Of a stretch of DNA of 64,000 bases, positions 25,005 to 33,571 are shown piece by piece (positions within the stretch are counted from its first letter, which is position 1; each line of letters begins with the position of its first letter). Both the position numbers and the translations under genes were made by a program. The notes below the pieces were generated by a model. The model was given only the letters and a program-made list of their open reading frames with translations. It had not been told where the DNA came from and searched no databases. This DNA is from an uncultured Lentisphaeria bacterium. Lineage in GTDB: Bacteria; Verrucomicrobiota; Lentisphaeria; Victivallales; UBA1829. The stretch covers positions 53,216-117,215 of the forward strand of contig CASDPB010000126.1 in NCBI GenBank assembly GCA_949282305.1, read 5' to 3'.

Positions 25005-25808
25005 TCAGAGATCGGAACTCTTGGAAAAATCTCTGGTTTCAAGTCTGCCGACCGCTACCGCGAGGAAAATTGCCGCAAGGCTGAAAGAATAAATCAGCAG
25101 CATGATGAAGACCAGACCGAACATTTTGAAATCCTGGAAATAGAAAATGAAGTTCGGAAAGAAATAATACAGGACGAAAATAACACCGCCCGCGGCTCCC
25201 GCGATTCCCTTGGGAAGCATTGCCATGGCAATCGGAATGAAACTGAAAGAGAGTGAAAATACAAGGTAGAAGAACGAAACAATCATTGCCGCCAGTTCCC
25301 CCGTAAAGCAGGAAATCATGATGATCATCGCGCAGAAGGGAATGAACGCCAGCATCAGATAAAGCTGTTTCAGCATCAGCATCACCGAATACAATTCGCC
25401 GGTATTGATGTAATGGGTTATATAGATGACCACCTCGGAAATGATGAAGAGGCATACGCAGACAATAAGCATGCCGAAATATTTTCCGAGCATATAGCTG
25501 ATCTTTTTGATCGGCTTGGAGAGGATGATGAGAATCAGGTCGGACGAAATATCTCTCGGAATTTCGGATGCCCCGAGAAAGCCGCCCAGAACCGCGCAGA
25601 CGATGAACATGACGAACGAGGCTGACAACAACGGCTGTGAGCTTCGTCCCGCATCCAGAACCTGCGCAAAAATGGAATCTCCGGCAACCTGCTGTGTCAG
25701 GGGGTCAAGATCCGCCATAAAATAGGAAATGACCAGTGCAATGGAAAGAAAAATCAAGAATGCCGGCTCTTTCATCCGCTTGATACTGAGCAACGTGATT
25801 GCAAACAT
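25005..25808 (-). CDS. ABC-2 type transporter permease (second of two)
   Basis: A 267-aa integral membrane protein with about six hydrophobic helices (FLIFLSIALVISYFMA, FVMFIVCAVLGGFLGA, YFGMLIVCVCLFIISEVV, LMLAFIPFCAMIIMIS, AAMIVSFFYLVFSLSF, MFGLVFIMLLIYSFSLAA). ASEIPRDISSDLILIILSKP after the second helix is the coupling-helix region seen in ABC-2 permeases. The ATG shares one base with the upstream stop (TAATG), with GGGAAA before it, so the two proteins are coupled. With the permease at 27561 it could make a heterodimer driven by the ATPase at 28360. Confidence 0.85.
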   Translation of the reverse strand: MFAITLLSIKRMKEPAFLIFLSIALVISYFMADLDPLTQQVAGDSIFAQVLDAGRSSQPLLSASFVMFIVCAVLGGFLGASEIPRDISSDLILIILSKPIKKISYMLGKYFGMLIVCVCLFIISEVVIYITHYINTGELYSVMLMLKQLYLMLAFIPFCAMIIMISCFTGELAAMIVSFFYLVFSLSFSFIPIAMAMLPKGIAGAAGGVIFVLYYFFPNFIFYFQDFKMFGLVFIMLLIYSFSLAAIFLAVAVGRLETRDFSKSSDL

Positions 25809-26539
25809 TATTTCCCGTCCTTTCCGGCGGTATTCATTCTTTCCATTTCCTCCTGCATCATGAATTCCATGATAGAGGGGCAAAGTCTGCTTTCATCGTA
25901 CAGGGCTTCCGCCTTTTCCTCAATGTCACGAAACTCAAAACGGCCCGCAATTCTGGATATTTCCGTATAGAGAACCGAATAATCTCTGAATTCCGGTTTC
26001 ATATTCAGCAGCGGCATCAGGAAATCCAGGCGGTTTTTCCATGTGATCTGTTTTTTGAGATCATTCAGGCGGTTCAGTCCGATCGCCCAGATATTGAACT
26101 GATACTGCTGCGGGAATTTTTTCAGGTAAGCCTGATACTCCGGAATGGAAATCTTTTTCGGGTTTCCCTCGTTCAGAAGATAATAGGCAAATGCCGGGGC
26201 AGATTCCGGTCTGTCCGCATAATGACTGCGCACATCCCAGAGAATTTTTTCCTTTTCCACAGGATCCCGGGTGTAAATGCCGAGCGAAACCATTGCGGCG
26301 AGCTTTTCTTCTTCTGTTTCCGCAGCGGCGAGATCATTCAGCATTTCCGTCCGCTCGATACGGTAAGTCACCAGGTCCCGTATGGATTCGGGCAGTTCAT
26401 TGAGAATGGAATCAATCTTCACTTTCTGCGGATTGATATTCGCCACTGCCGCTTCTCTCAGAACCGCCTCGGACAGGAAATAAAGCAAAAAGACCGGTAC
26501 GATAATAAGAATCAAACCGGTCTTTTTTTTCTGTGTCAT
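25808..26539 (-). CDS. Membrane-anchored helical protein of unknown function
   Basis: A 243-aa protein: a positively charged start (TQKKK), one transmembrane segment (LILIIVPVFLLYFLSEAV), then an all-helical soluble region with TPR-like spacing (MLNDLAAAETEEEKLAAMVS, AFAYYLLNEGNPKKI, FRDIEEKAEALYDESR). Topology predicts the soluble part in the periplasm. It lies between the zinc-ribbon protein and the second permease and is translationally coupled to the latter, so I infer an accessory subunit of the ABC-2 exporter. Confidence 0.6.
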   Translation of the reverse strand: MTQKKKTGLILIIVPVFLLYFLSEAVLREAAVANINPQKVKIDSILNELPESIRDLVTYRIERTEMLNDLAAAETEEEKLAAMVSLGIYTRDPVEKEKILWDVRSHYADRPESAPAFAYYLLNEGNPKKISIPEYQAYLKKFPQQYQFNIWAIGLNRLNDLKKQITWKNRLDFLMPLLNMKPEFRDYSVLYTEISRIAGRFEFRDIEEKAEALYDESRLCPSIMEFMMQEEMERMNTAGKDGK

Positions 26540-26562
26540 AAGTATGACTCTGTCAGCTCAGG

Positions 26563-27543
26563 TTATTTGTTCTTGGTGCCGCAGTCGGCGCAGTAGCTGC
26601 CGCCGGTCAGAACCTTCTGGCAAGTTTTGCAGGTGCCCCATACCGCGACCTTGGAACCGCAGGAAGTGCAGAATTTCGCTCCGGCTTCAGTGGGTGTAAT
26701 GCAGTTCGGGCAGAGATGGTTGTCGGAAAGAACTTCCTGCTGAACTTTGCTGATGAGAGCCAGGGTTTCCGGGAGCGGCTTGATGGGATTTCCATCGTAG
26801 TCAACCGGGTTCTTGGCGTTCTGAGCGGCCTTGAGAAGGCGGGATTCCAAATCCGGAATGGAGCTGGTCTCAATGATTGTTCCTTCAAAAGAACCTTTCT
26901 TGGAAGCCTTCCACTCGTCATAAAGAACTGCAAGCGTGGCATAATATTCGTCAATTTTCTTATCCGCTTCCACTCTGGCTTTTGCCTTGGCCCTGATATA
27001 GCTGCTGACCACATAGGGCTCCGGCTGGGAAGAACGCCGCATTGCCATTCTGAAATATTTCGCAGCCTGAGTATAGTCCGGTGTGGAAAGAATATTGTTG
27101 GGATCATTCTGGTCAATGATTGTGCGGGAAAGCAGGAATCCGGCATTGAACGGCAGCTTGGAATTGTTTTTCAGGTATTCATTGTCACAAGCCTTTTTCA
27201 GGAGTTCAATGGCCTTCTTGGGGTCGGCATTGCTCATGCAGAGAACACCGCTCTGATACATTTCCTCGAAGTTCGGATCGTAAGCGATGATCTTTTCAAG
27301 CATGGCGGAGATTTTGTCGACATTTTTGGTGTCGATGGTGTCCATGCCGCCTGCGACATTGATGAAACGCATCCATGCGACATCCGCCATGATTTTATGA
27401 AGACCGGCGATCGGAGCCTTGGTGAGTTGTCCTTTTTCGATGGAGATTTCTTTCTGCATGGGAGTCAGAACGCCGGCAAGATAGGAAGCGGCAAGAAGTG
27501 CGACAACCATTACCACGACACGGATAAGAGTATCTTTTTTCAT
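26563..27543 (-). CDS. Membrane-anchored TPR-like protein with C-terminal double zinc ribbon
   Basis: A 326-aa protein with one N-terminal membrane segment (VVVMVVALLAASYLAG). A helical repeat region follows (about 50-190; MLEKIIAYDPNFEEMYQSGV, KKAIELLKKACDNEYL, AAKYFRMAMRRSSQPEP), resembling TPRs. The last 49 residues hold four Cys-X2-Cys knuckles (CPNC, CTSC, CKTC, CADC), a zinc-ribbon pair. The short basic N-terminus predicts the soluble part outside the cytoplasm, unusual for zinc ribbons. I chose ATG 27543, about 10 nt after AAGGGTG. It is wedged between the two permease genes of the ABC-2 module; function unknown. Confidence 0.72.
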   Translation of the reverse strand: MKKDTLIRVVVMVVALLAASYLAGVLTPMQKEISIEKGQLTKAPIAGLHKIMADVAWMRFINVAGGMDTIDTKNVDKISAMLEKIIAYDPNFEEMYQSGVLCMSNADPKKAIELLKKACDNEYLKNNSKLPFNAGFLLSRTIIDQNDPNNILSTPDYTQAAKYFRMAMRRSSQPEPYVVSSYIRAKAKARVEADKKIDEYYATLAVLYDEWKASKKGSFEGTIIETSSIPDLESRLLKAAQNAKNPVDYDGNPIKPLPETLALISKVQQEVLSDNHLCPNCITPTEAGAKFCTSCGSKVAVWGTCKTCQKVLTGGSYCADCGTKNK

Positions 27544-27560
27544 AATATTTTTCACCCTTA

Positions 27561-28292
27561 TTACTTAATGTCTTTGACTTTGAAGAAGAGGCTTGTAAGC
27601 ATCAGCGCGAAAATGGCGAATGCTATTCCCCACAGTGTGACAAGTCCGACATAGGACCACGGAATATCGGCATGATAAACGGCCTGTGAACGGAAGTTGA
27701 AGAGATCCAGATTCGGGAGGATTCCTCCGTAAAGCAGCGGAATGTTCTGCAGGACTCCGACGGAATAGGAGAACCAGATTGCGATGATCGTGAGAACCGG
27801 GGCTACAACTTCCGGGAACAGTGTTGCGAAGAAGACACCGATCGCCGCCATCGGGATAATGCTCAGGATCTGCAGAAGCTGTGCCTGGAACATCGGAAGG
27901 GCAATGGTCTCGGAGAACGTATAGGAGAAGATTACAAAGGAGCCGAAAGTGATCAGGGCGCAGATTACGAAAGCGGCAAAGGATATGCCGATCAGCTTGC
28001 CCGCAAGATACTGGGTTCTGCCGAGAGATTTTGTCAGCAGTGTGGACGCAACTCCCTGTCTGAGTTCACGCGGGATCTCGAATGTGATCGAGATGACCAC
28101 CAGTGCGGCTGCCACCGCGTTCAACGCCAATGACACATCAATCATCAACGGTTTGTGCTGCCCCATGGAAAGAACCTCGTACAACGCGGCGCTTCCAATC
28201 AGAATCCATACGCACAGAATTAAGAAATACACTACCTTCATCCGCAGAATGTTTTTCCACGTTCCGCTTGCGATTGCCATGATCTCACTCAT
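27561..28292 (-). CDS. ABC-2 type transporter permease (first of two)
   Basis: A 243-aa membrane protein with six predicted helices (VYFLILCVWILIGSAALYE, SLALNAVAAALVVISITF, ISFAAFVICALITFGSFVIF, ILSIIPMAAIGVFFATLF, VAPVLTIIAIWFSYSVG, LVTLWGIAFAIFALMLTSLF) and the coupling segment ITFEIPRELRQGVASTLLTK. Placed directly after the ATPase gene (67-nt gap). Exported substrate unknown. Confidence 0.88.
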   Translation of the reverse strand: MSEIMAIASGTWKNILRMKVVYFLILCVWILIGSAALYEVLSMGQHKPLMIDVSLALNAVAAALVVISITFEIPRELRQGVASTLLTKSLGRTQYLAGKLIGISFAAFVICALITFGSFVIFSYTFSETIALPMFQAQLLQILSIIPMAAIGVFFATLFPEVVAPVLTIIAIWFSYSVGVLQNIPLLYGGILPNLDLFNFRSQAVYHADIPWSYVGLVTLWGIAFAIFALMLTSLFFKVKDIK

Positions 28293-28359
28293 CTTGACAC
28301 GCTCCCTTGGTTATTTTTTGTTAGATTAATCCCTGCCTGTTGATAAATATAGCATCTGT

Positions 28360-29313
28360 TCATGCTTTTTCCAAATTATCTTCTTCAATTTTTCCGAAAA
28401 AGAATGTCTCAAGGTCTTCTCTGGCATTCAGGCGTTTGACCGAATCACCATATTTTTCCGTGAGACCATTGATTTTCCGGTCCAGTTCCGGCGTTGTGCT
28501 CTTGAATGTCAACTCCCATTCATCGTTTTCTTTTTTCTGAACATTGTCCGCCGAGGTCATCAGCTCTTTGACGGCCTCGTCACATTTTGTGATTCTGACC
28601 AGAATTCCGTTGCCGCTGTCTCGGGAAAGCAGATCGGAAAGTTTGCCTGCGCAAAGGAGATGCCCCTTATTCAGGATGGAAATGCTGTCGCAGATTTCCT
28701 CCACATCGGAAAGAATATGGCTGCTGAAGAAAACCGACGCTCCGAATTTGTCGCGCTGCTCCAGAATGATTTCCTTGAATTCCTGGCGTCCATAGGGATC
28801 CAGTCCCAGCAGGGGCTCGTCGAGGATCAGGAGTTCGGGGCTGTTCAGGATTGCCTGGGCAATTCCGACACGCTGAAGCATTCCGCGGGAAAATGTTCCC
28901 ACTTTGGATTTTGCGTGCTGGGACATTCTTACGATTTCAAGAACTTCCTGCACGCGCTGTTTTCTTTTGTTGGAAGGAATCTTCAGGAGTCTTGCACAGA
29001 CATCCAGAAATTCCGTTGCCGAAAGCTGCGGTGTGAACGCCGGGCTGTCGGGAAGGAAACCGATCCTGTTTTTGACCTCGACATCGTCATACGGTTTGCC
29101 GAGAACGGTGGCTGTTCCCCCCGTGGGACGGATCAGTCCCATGAGGATTTTAATTGTCGTGGTTTTGCCTGCTCCGTTCGGTCCAAGAAATCCGAATACC
29201 GATCCTTTCGGGATTGATATTGTCAGATTGTTCAGCGCCGGACGTTTTGCTTTCCGCAGCCAGCTGCTGTAATCTTTGGTGAGATTCTCGGTCTTGATTA
29301 CAAAATTGTCCAA
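28360..29313 (-). CDS. ABC transporter ATP-binding protein
   Basis: A 317-aa nucleotide-binding subunit. Walker A GPNGAGKTTTIK (about 44-55), signature TFSRGMLQRVGIAQAIL (about 138-155), Walker B LLILDEPLLGLDPYGR, and switch His in FFSSHILSDVEE. The C-terminal ~90 residues carry the DUF4162-like extension common in ABC-2 exporters. The signature begins SRGMLQ rather than LSGGQ, as in several drug and gliding-type exporters. It likely powers both downstream permeases. It follows hisC by 57 nt. Confidence 0.93.
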   Translation of the reverse strand: MDNFVIKTENLTKDYSSWLRKAKRPALNNLTISIPKGSVFGFLGPNGAGKTTTIKILMGLIRPTGGTATVLGKPYDDVEVKNRIGFLPDSPAFTPQLSATEFLDVCARLLKIPSNKRKQRVQEVLEIVRMSQHAKSKVGTFSRGMLQRVGIAQAILNSPELLILDEPLLGLDPYGRQEFKEIILEQRDKFGASVFFSSHILSDVEEICDSISILNKGHLLCAGKLSDLLSRDSGNGILVRITKCDEAVKELMTSADNVQKKENDEWELTFKSTTPELDRKINGLTEKYGDSVKRLNAREDLETFFFGKIEEDNLEKA

Positions 29314-29370
29314 TGTTGTCCTCCCTTCCGATACCGGCTTTCAAACAGTGCAGTCCATGACCCGCACTGT

Positions 29371-30435
29371 TCAGTTTTTTCCGATCAGTTCCTTTGTTAC
29401 TTTCAGCAGTTCCGTCATCTCTTCCGGGGTGCCTATGGTGATTCTGACGAAACCGCAGGTTCTTGCCGCTGGAAAATACCTTACCAGTATATTTCGCCGT
29501 TTCAAGTCCAGAAAATAATTTTTTGCATCAATCGGCGGTGCGGCGAAGACAAAATTGGTGTCGGAATGGATCACACGGAAGCCCAGATCGCGCAATGCGA
29601 GCGTCAGCGCTTCACGGGTTGTCTTTACTTTTGCGACGCAGGTGTCGAAATAACCCCTGTCCCAAAGTGAGGCCAGAGCAAGTTTCTGCGTCAGCATCGG
29701 AACGTTGTAGGAGTCCTTCATTTTCATCATTCCGTCGATGATTTTTTCGTGTGCGACGGCAAATCCGAAGCGGAGTCCGGCAAGGCTTCTGCTTTTTGAA
29801 AATGTCCGGCTTATGATTACGTTCGGATATTTTCGGACGAAATCCAGACAGTTGTCACGCGAGAAATCCGCATACGCTTCATCAATCAGGACAATGCCGT
29901 TGAATTTTGCGCAGATTTCCTCCATTTTCTCCCTGGGGAACAGATTTCCCGTCGGAGCGTTCGGGCGTGCGATGATGAAAAGATTTGCATTGCGCGCCTG
30001 CCGGAGCGGGTCTTCCGGGATTTCAAAATCCTCCGAGAGCTGAATCCGAATGCAGGGAGCGCCCTGGAGCCCGGCGAGCGTGGGATACAGGGAGTAGGTG
30101 GGCTCGAAACATGCCATCGGGCGTCGCGCGTCGGAAAAACAGCGGGTGGCGATTGTGAGAATGTCGTCGGAACCGTTTCCCGCAATGATGTTATTCACCG
30201 AGAACCCGGTCATTGCCGCGATTTCCGCGCGCACTTCGAGTGCCAGCGGGTCGGGATACAGCCTCAGTCTTTCATATTGAAATGAGGCGAGAGCTTTCTG
30301 GACTCCGGGAGCCGGCGGATACGGGCTTTCGTTCGTATTCAGTTTGATGACCGGAGTCCCTTTCGGCTGTTCTCCCGGCGTGTAGCCTGTCATATTGTCT
30401 ATTTCAGGCCTGAAGTAGGAGATATAGGAATTCAT
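29371..30435 (-). CDS. hisC: Histidinol-phosphate aminotransferase
   Basis: A 354-aa PLP enzyme of histidine synthesis (class I/II fold). KLNTNESPYPP near 30, AGNGSDDILTIATRCF, ARPNAPTGNLFP, VLIDEAYADFS, and the PLP lysine in ISRTFSKSRSLAGLRFGFAV. The ATG at 30435 overlaps the hisD stop (ATGA), and AAAGGA is placed upstream, so hisD and hisC are translationally coupled. The rest of the his genes are not in the window. Confidence 0.94.
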   Translation of the reverse strand: MNSYISYFRPEIDNMTGYTPGEQPKGTPVIKLNTNESPYPPAPGVQKALASFQYERLRLYPDPLALEVRAEIAAMTGFSVNNIIAGNGSDDILTIATRCFSDARRPMACFEPTYSLYPTLAGLQGAPCIRIQLSEDFEIPEDPLRQARNANLFIIARPNAPTGNLFPREKMEEICAKFNGIVLIDEAYADFSRDNCLDFVRKYPNVIISRTFSKSRSLAGLRFGFAVAHEKIIDGMMKMKDSYNVPMLTQKLALASLWDRGYFDTCVAKVKTTREALTLALRDLGFRVIHSDTNFVFAAPPIDAKNYFLDLKRRNILVRYFPAARTCGFVRITIGTPEEMTELLKVTKELIGKN

Positions 30436-31733
30436 TTCTGCGATCCTTTTCTGCGGATGGAACCGCTCCGCCCATGTGCGTCGAGCCATTCCATTCCGGC
30501 AAATTTTTCAATATAGTCAACCTCGCGCATGAGAGCATCTTCGGTGTATTGAATTGTACTGCTCCTGCGCATGAAATCATTGGCGGAAAGCCCGTGGAAG
30601 AACTTCGCGGTTCCCGCTGTCGGAAGCACATGGCTGGGACCCGCGGTGAAATCGCCCGCAGGTTCCGGTGTCCATTGTCCGAGGAAGACCGCGCCCGCCG
30701 CTTTGACATCGCCCGCACGATGTTCCGCGCCTTTGAACATGAGTTCGATGTGTTCCGGCGCATAGTTGCCGGCAATCGCGAGGGCTTCGTCGATATTTTC
30801 CGCTTCGATGAAGAATACCCCATGTTCAAGAACGCGCTCCACCGTCGCATTTCTGGAGAGAGTCTCTGCCTGTTTGAGAAGTTCCACCTGCACCTGACGG
30901 ATGATTTCCGCGCAGTCCGTTACGAGAACCGCCTGTTCAAGACCGCTTCCGTGTTCCGCCTGAGACAGCATGTCCGCCGCAATGAACGCCGGATTTGCCT
31001 CCGAGTCCGCGACGATCATGATTTCGGAGGGACCCGCCACCATATCAATGGCAACGCTTCCATAAACGATTTTCTTTGCCGCCGCAACATATGCATTGCC
31101 GGGGCCGACGATTTTCTCCACCTTTCGGACGGTATCCGTTCCGTAGGCTAACGCCGCAATCGCATAGGCGCCGCCCATCCGGTAAACCTCTTTCACTCCG
31201 GCTGCCCTGAGCGCGTAAAGCGTTGCCGCATGAATTGATCCGTCCTTCATCGGCGGGGTTGCCGCAACGATCTCTCCGACGCCTGCCGCCGCCGCAATTC
31301 CCGCAGTATGCAGAACCGTGGAAACCAGCGGAGCCGTTCCGCCGGGAATATAGCAACCCACGCGATCCATCGGCGTGAATTTTTCTCCGAGGACAACGCC
31401 CGGGCGCGGAGAGTAGCTCCAGTTCTTCGGCATCTGATGCGATGCGAAGTCCCGGATGCTCGCGAGTGCGGCGGCAATCGCCTCTTTCGCTTTGGAGTCG
31501 ATTTTCTCCTCCGCCTCCTCGAATTCTTTTTCCGTGACCCGGAAGCCGGCAGGTGTGATGTCGAGAGAATCGAATTTTCTCATGAATTTGCAAATTGCCT
31601 GATCGCCGTCTCTGCGGACTTCCGAAACGATTGCCGCGACCGCCGTTTCGATTTCCGGCGGACATGCCGGACGGTTGTAGAGCAGATCAAGAGACTTTTT
31701 ATAATCTCCATCCTTATATGATATTACTTTCAT
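30432..31733 (-). CDS. hisD: Histidinol dehydrogenase
   Basis: A 433-aa zinc- and NAD-dependent enzyme for the last two steps of histidine synthesis. Family blocks in order: VGCYIPGGTAPLVSTVLHTA, RMGGAYAIAALAYGT, KIVGPGNAYVAAAKK, DMVAGPSEIMIVAD, DMLSQAEHGSG (zinc-binding region), NYAPEHIELMF, FLGQWTPEPAGDFTAGPSHV. ATG 31733 lies 10 nt after GGGAAG; a GTG two codons upstream is an alternative. Confidence 0.95.
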   Translation of the reverse strand: MKVISYKDGDYKKSLDLLYNRPACPPEIETAVAAIVSEVRRDGDQAICKFMRKFDSLDITPAGFRVTEKEFEEAEEKIDSKAKEAIAAALASIRDFASHQMPKNWSYSPRPGVVLGEKFTPMDRVGCYIPGGTAPLVSTVLHTAGIAAAAGVGEIVAATPPMKDGSIHAATLYALRAAGVKEVYRMGGAYAIAALAYGTDTVRKVEKIVGPGNAYVAAAKKIVYGSVAIDMVAGPSEIMIVADSEANPAFIAADMLSQAEHGSGLEQAVLVTDCAEIIRQVQVELLKQAETLSRNATVERVLEHGVFFIEAENIDEALAIAGNYAPEHIELMFKGAEHRAGDVKAAGAVFLGQWTPEPAGDFTAGPSHVLPTAGTAKFFHGLSANDFMRRSSTIQYTEDALMREVDYIEKFAGMEWLDAHGRSGSIRRKGSQK

Positions 31734-31774
31734 TTTCACATCTTCCCGTGAGTTCCAGATTTTTTGCGCTATAT

Positions 31775-31803
31775 ATTATACATCAAAAATGCGAATATGC
31801 TAA
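31775..31803 (-). promoter_or_regulatory. Promoter of the hisD-hisC (and probably ABC-2) operon
   Basis: On the minus strand TTAGCA (31803-31798), 17-nt spacer, consensus TATAAT (31780-31775). Confidence 0.55.
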
Positions 31804-31811
31804 TCAAAATC

Positions 31812-31840
31812 TTGACGGAAGGGCTCTTCCCGTGTAAATT
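31812..31840 (+). promoter_or_regulatory. Promoter of the cmk-thioesterase gene
   Basis: TTGACG (31812-31817), 17-nt spacer, TAAATT (31835-31840), 43 nt before the ATG at 31884. It is back-to-back with the hisD promoter. Confidence 0.45.
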
Positions 31841-31883
31841 ACCCCGGAAAAAGTTTTACTGCCACGAAAGAAAGGGAGTTTTC

Positions 31884-32960
31884 ATGTCTTCAAACGTTAT
31901 TGCCATTGACGGTCCCGCGGCTTCCGGGAAGAGCACGGTTGCGCGCAATCTTTCCGAAGCGCTGGGAATCGCCTATATCAACACCGGGGCGCTTTACCGT
32001 GCCGTCGCCTGGAAGTTATACCGCTGCGGACTTGATCCATACTCCGTGACTCCTGAACAGGTGGATCAGGTTCTTGCGGAGACGTCGATCTCGTATGAGA
32101 AAATGACGCCGGATGCTCCGCTTGACATTAAGATCGACGGTGTATTTCCCGGATCGGAACTGCGCAGTGCCGAAATTTCCGCCGCGGCGTCCAAGGTCGC
32201 GACCATGCCGAATGTGCGTGCCTGGCTGCTTGATCTCCAGAGGGGAATGGCGAAACTCGGACGGATCGTCATGGAGGGACGCGATATCGGCACTGCCGTG
32301 TTTCCTGACGCGCGGTTCAAATTTTTCCTGACCGCTTCGTCGCTGGTTCGTGCGCGCCGCCGTCTTTCCCAGAGCGGCGAGACTGTGGACGGCGCGACGC
32401 TGGAATCTGTGGCGCGGGACATTGCCGCACGCGATGAGCAGGACAGCAACCGTGCCGTTGCGCCTCTGCGCCGGGCGGAGGATGCGGTTCTTGTCGACAA
32501 CAGCGAATGGGAAATTGAGCAGACGCTCCAGTTTATGCTGGATAAAATCAAGGAGAAGGACGCCATGGAAAAAGAGACGGTTCTCACGTATCGCGTTCCG
32601 TATGCCGACACCGATCAGATGGGGGTCGTGTATTATGCGAATTACCTGAAGTATTTCGAGATGTTCCGCAGCGAGATGTTGATCGAGGCGGGGCTGAGTT
32701 ATCTCCAGATGGAGAAGGAGGGAATTGCAATGCCGGTGATCGAGGCGGTCTGCCGCTATAAGAGTTCGGCGCATTTCGAGGACCGTCTTTCCATTACCGG
32801 ACGTGTCGCCGAAGCAAAAGGCGTCCGTGTCAAGATTGAGTGCGAAGTCCGCTGCGGCGACAAGATTCTTGCCGACGGTTACACGATTCACGCCTGCATG
32901 GACATGAAGACCGGCCGTCCCTCCCGTGTTCCGGCGGCATTGCTGAAACTGTTGAAATAA
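31884..32960 (+). CDS. cmk: Cytidylate kinase fused to a hot-dog acyl-CoA thioesterase
   Basis: A continuous 358-aa frame. Residues 1-~225 are CMP/dCMP kinase: P-loop IDGPAASGKSTVARNL, then INTGALYRAVA, GRIVMEGRDIGTAVFPDARF, ARRRLSQ and RDEQDSNRAVAPL. Residues ~232-358 are a 4-hydroxybenzoyl-CoA thioesterase/YbgC-type hot-dog domain (YRVPYADTDQMGVVYYANYL, with the catalytic Asp in DTDQMG). The join contains its own AAGGAG (32550-32555) and ATG (32565, residue 228) in frame, so a separate thioesterase could also be translated. ATG 31884 follows AGGGAG; earlier in-frame starts extend into the promoter. Confidence 0.9.
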   Translation: MSSNVIAIDGPAASGKSTVARNLSEALGIAYINTGALYRAVAWKLYRCGLDPYSVTPEQVDQVLAETSISYEKMTPDAPLDIKIDGVFPGSELRSAEISAAASKVATMPNVRAWLLDLQRGMAKLGRIVMEGRDIGTAVFPDARFKFFLTASSLVRARRRLSQSGETVDGATLESVARDIAARDEQDSNRAVAPLRRAEDAVLVDNSEWEIEQTLQFMLDKIKEKDAMEKETVLTYRVPYADTDQMGVVYYANYLKYFEMFRSEMLIEAGLSYLQMEKEGIAMPVIEAVCRYKSSAHFEDRLSITGRVAEAKGVRVKIECEVRCGDKILADGYTIHACMDMKTGRPSRVPAALLKLLK

Positions 32961-32973
32961 AAGGAGCTGCCCG

Positions 32974-33546
32974 ATGGATTTTTCCGAAGTGTTGAAGAGA
33001 CGTACCATCCGTCAGTTCACGCAGGAGCCCTTGAAGAAGGAAGATCTGTGCGCGATTCTGAATGCCGCCCGCCTCGCTTCCTGTGCTTCGAATAAACAGC
33101 GCCTGCGCTATCTTGTGGCGACGGAGAGCAGTCTTGTCGCAAAAATTCTGCCGCATACGGCATACGCCGCGCTGGTGCAGCCGCATCGCGATCCGGTTCC
33201 CGGCAGGACTTCTCCGACGGCGTTCATTGCCGTGGTCTGCAACTGCGAGCCGGCGCCGCTGCTTCATGCGGATGCGGGAGCGGCAATCCAGAGCATGGAG
33301 TTTGCCGCATGGGAGCGTGGGATCGGCTGCTGCTGGATCGGGTCCCATAAACGGGAAAAGGTCGCGGAGGTGCTCGGACTGGAGCATCCCGACCGGATTC
33401 TGTATCTGGTCGCGCTCGGCTATCCGGCGGAATCGCCTGTCTGCGAAGATGTCGAAGACGGAGCTGTCACGAACTACTACCTTGATGACAAAAACACTCT
33501 GCATGTGCCGAAACTGACCGTGGACGCCATTACAAAGTGGTGTTGA
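32974..33546 (+). CDS. Nitroreductase family protein
   Basis: A 190-aa FMN-dependent oxidoreductase fold: FSEVLKRRTIRQFTQEPLKK at the start (phosphate/FMN-binding arginines), LNAARLASCASNKQRLRYLV, DAGAAIQSMEFAAWERGIGC with the conserved helix, and YLVALGYPAE close to the C-terminus. Substrate unknown. 13 nt downstream of the kinase-thioesterase gene with GGAG before the ATG, so likely co-transcribed. Confidence 0.88.
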   Translation: MDFSEVLKRRTIRQFTQEPLKKEDLCAILNAARLASCASNKQRLRYLVATESSLVAKILPHTAYAALVQPHRDPVPGRTSPTAFIAVVCNCEPAPLLHADAGAAIQSMEFAAWERGIGCCWIGSHKREKVAEVLGLEHPDRILYLVALGYPAESPVCEDVEDGAVTNYYLDDKNTLHVPKLTVDAITKWC

Positions 33547-33571
33547 CGTTTTCTTAAACTGGAAAGAGAAA

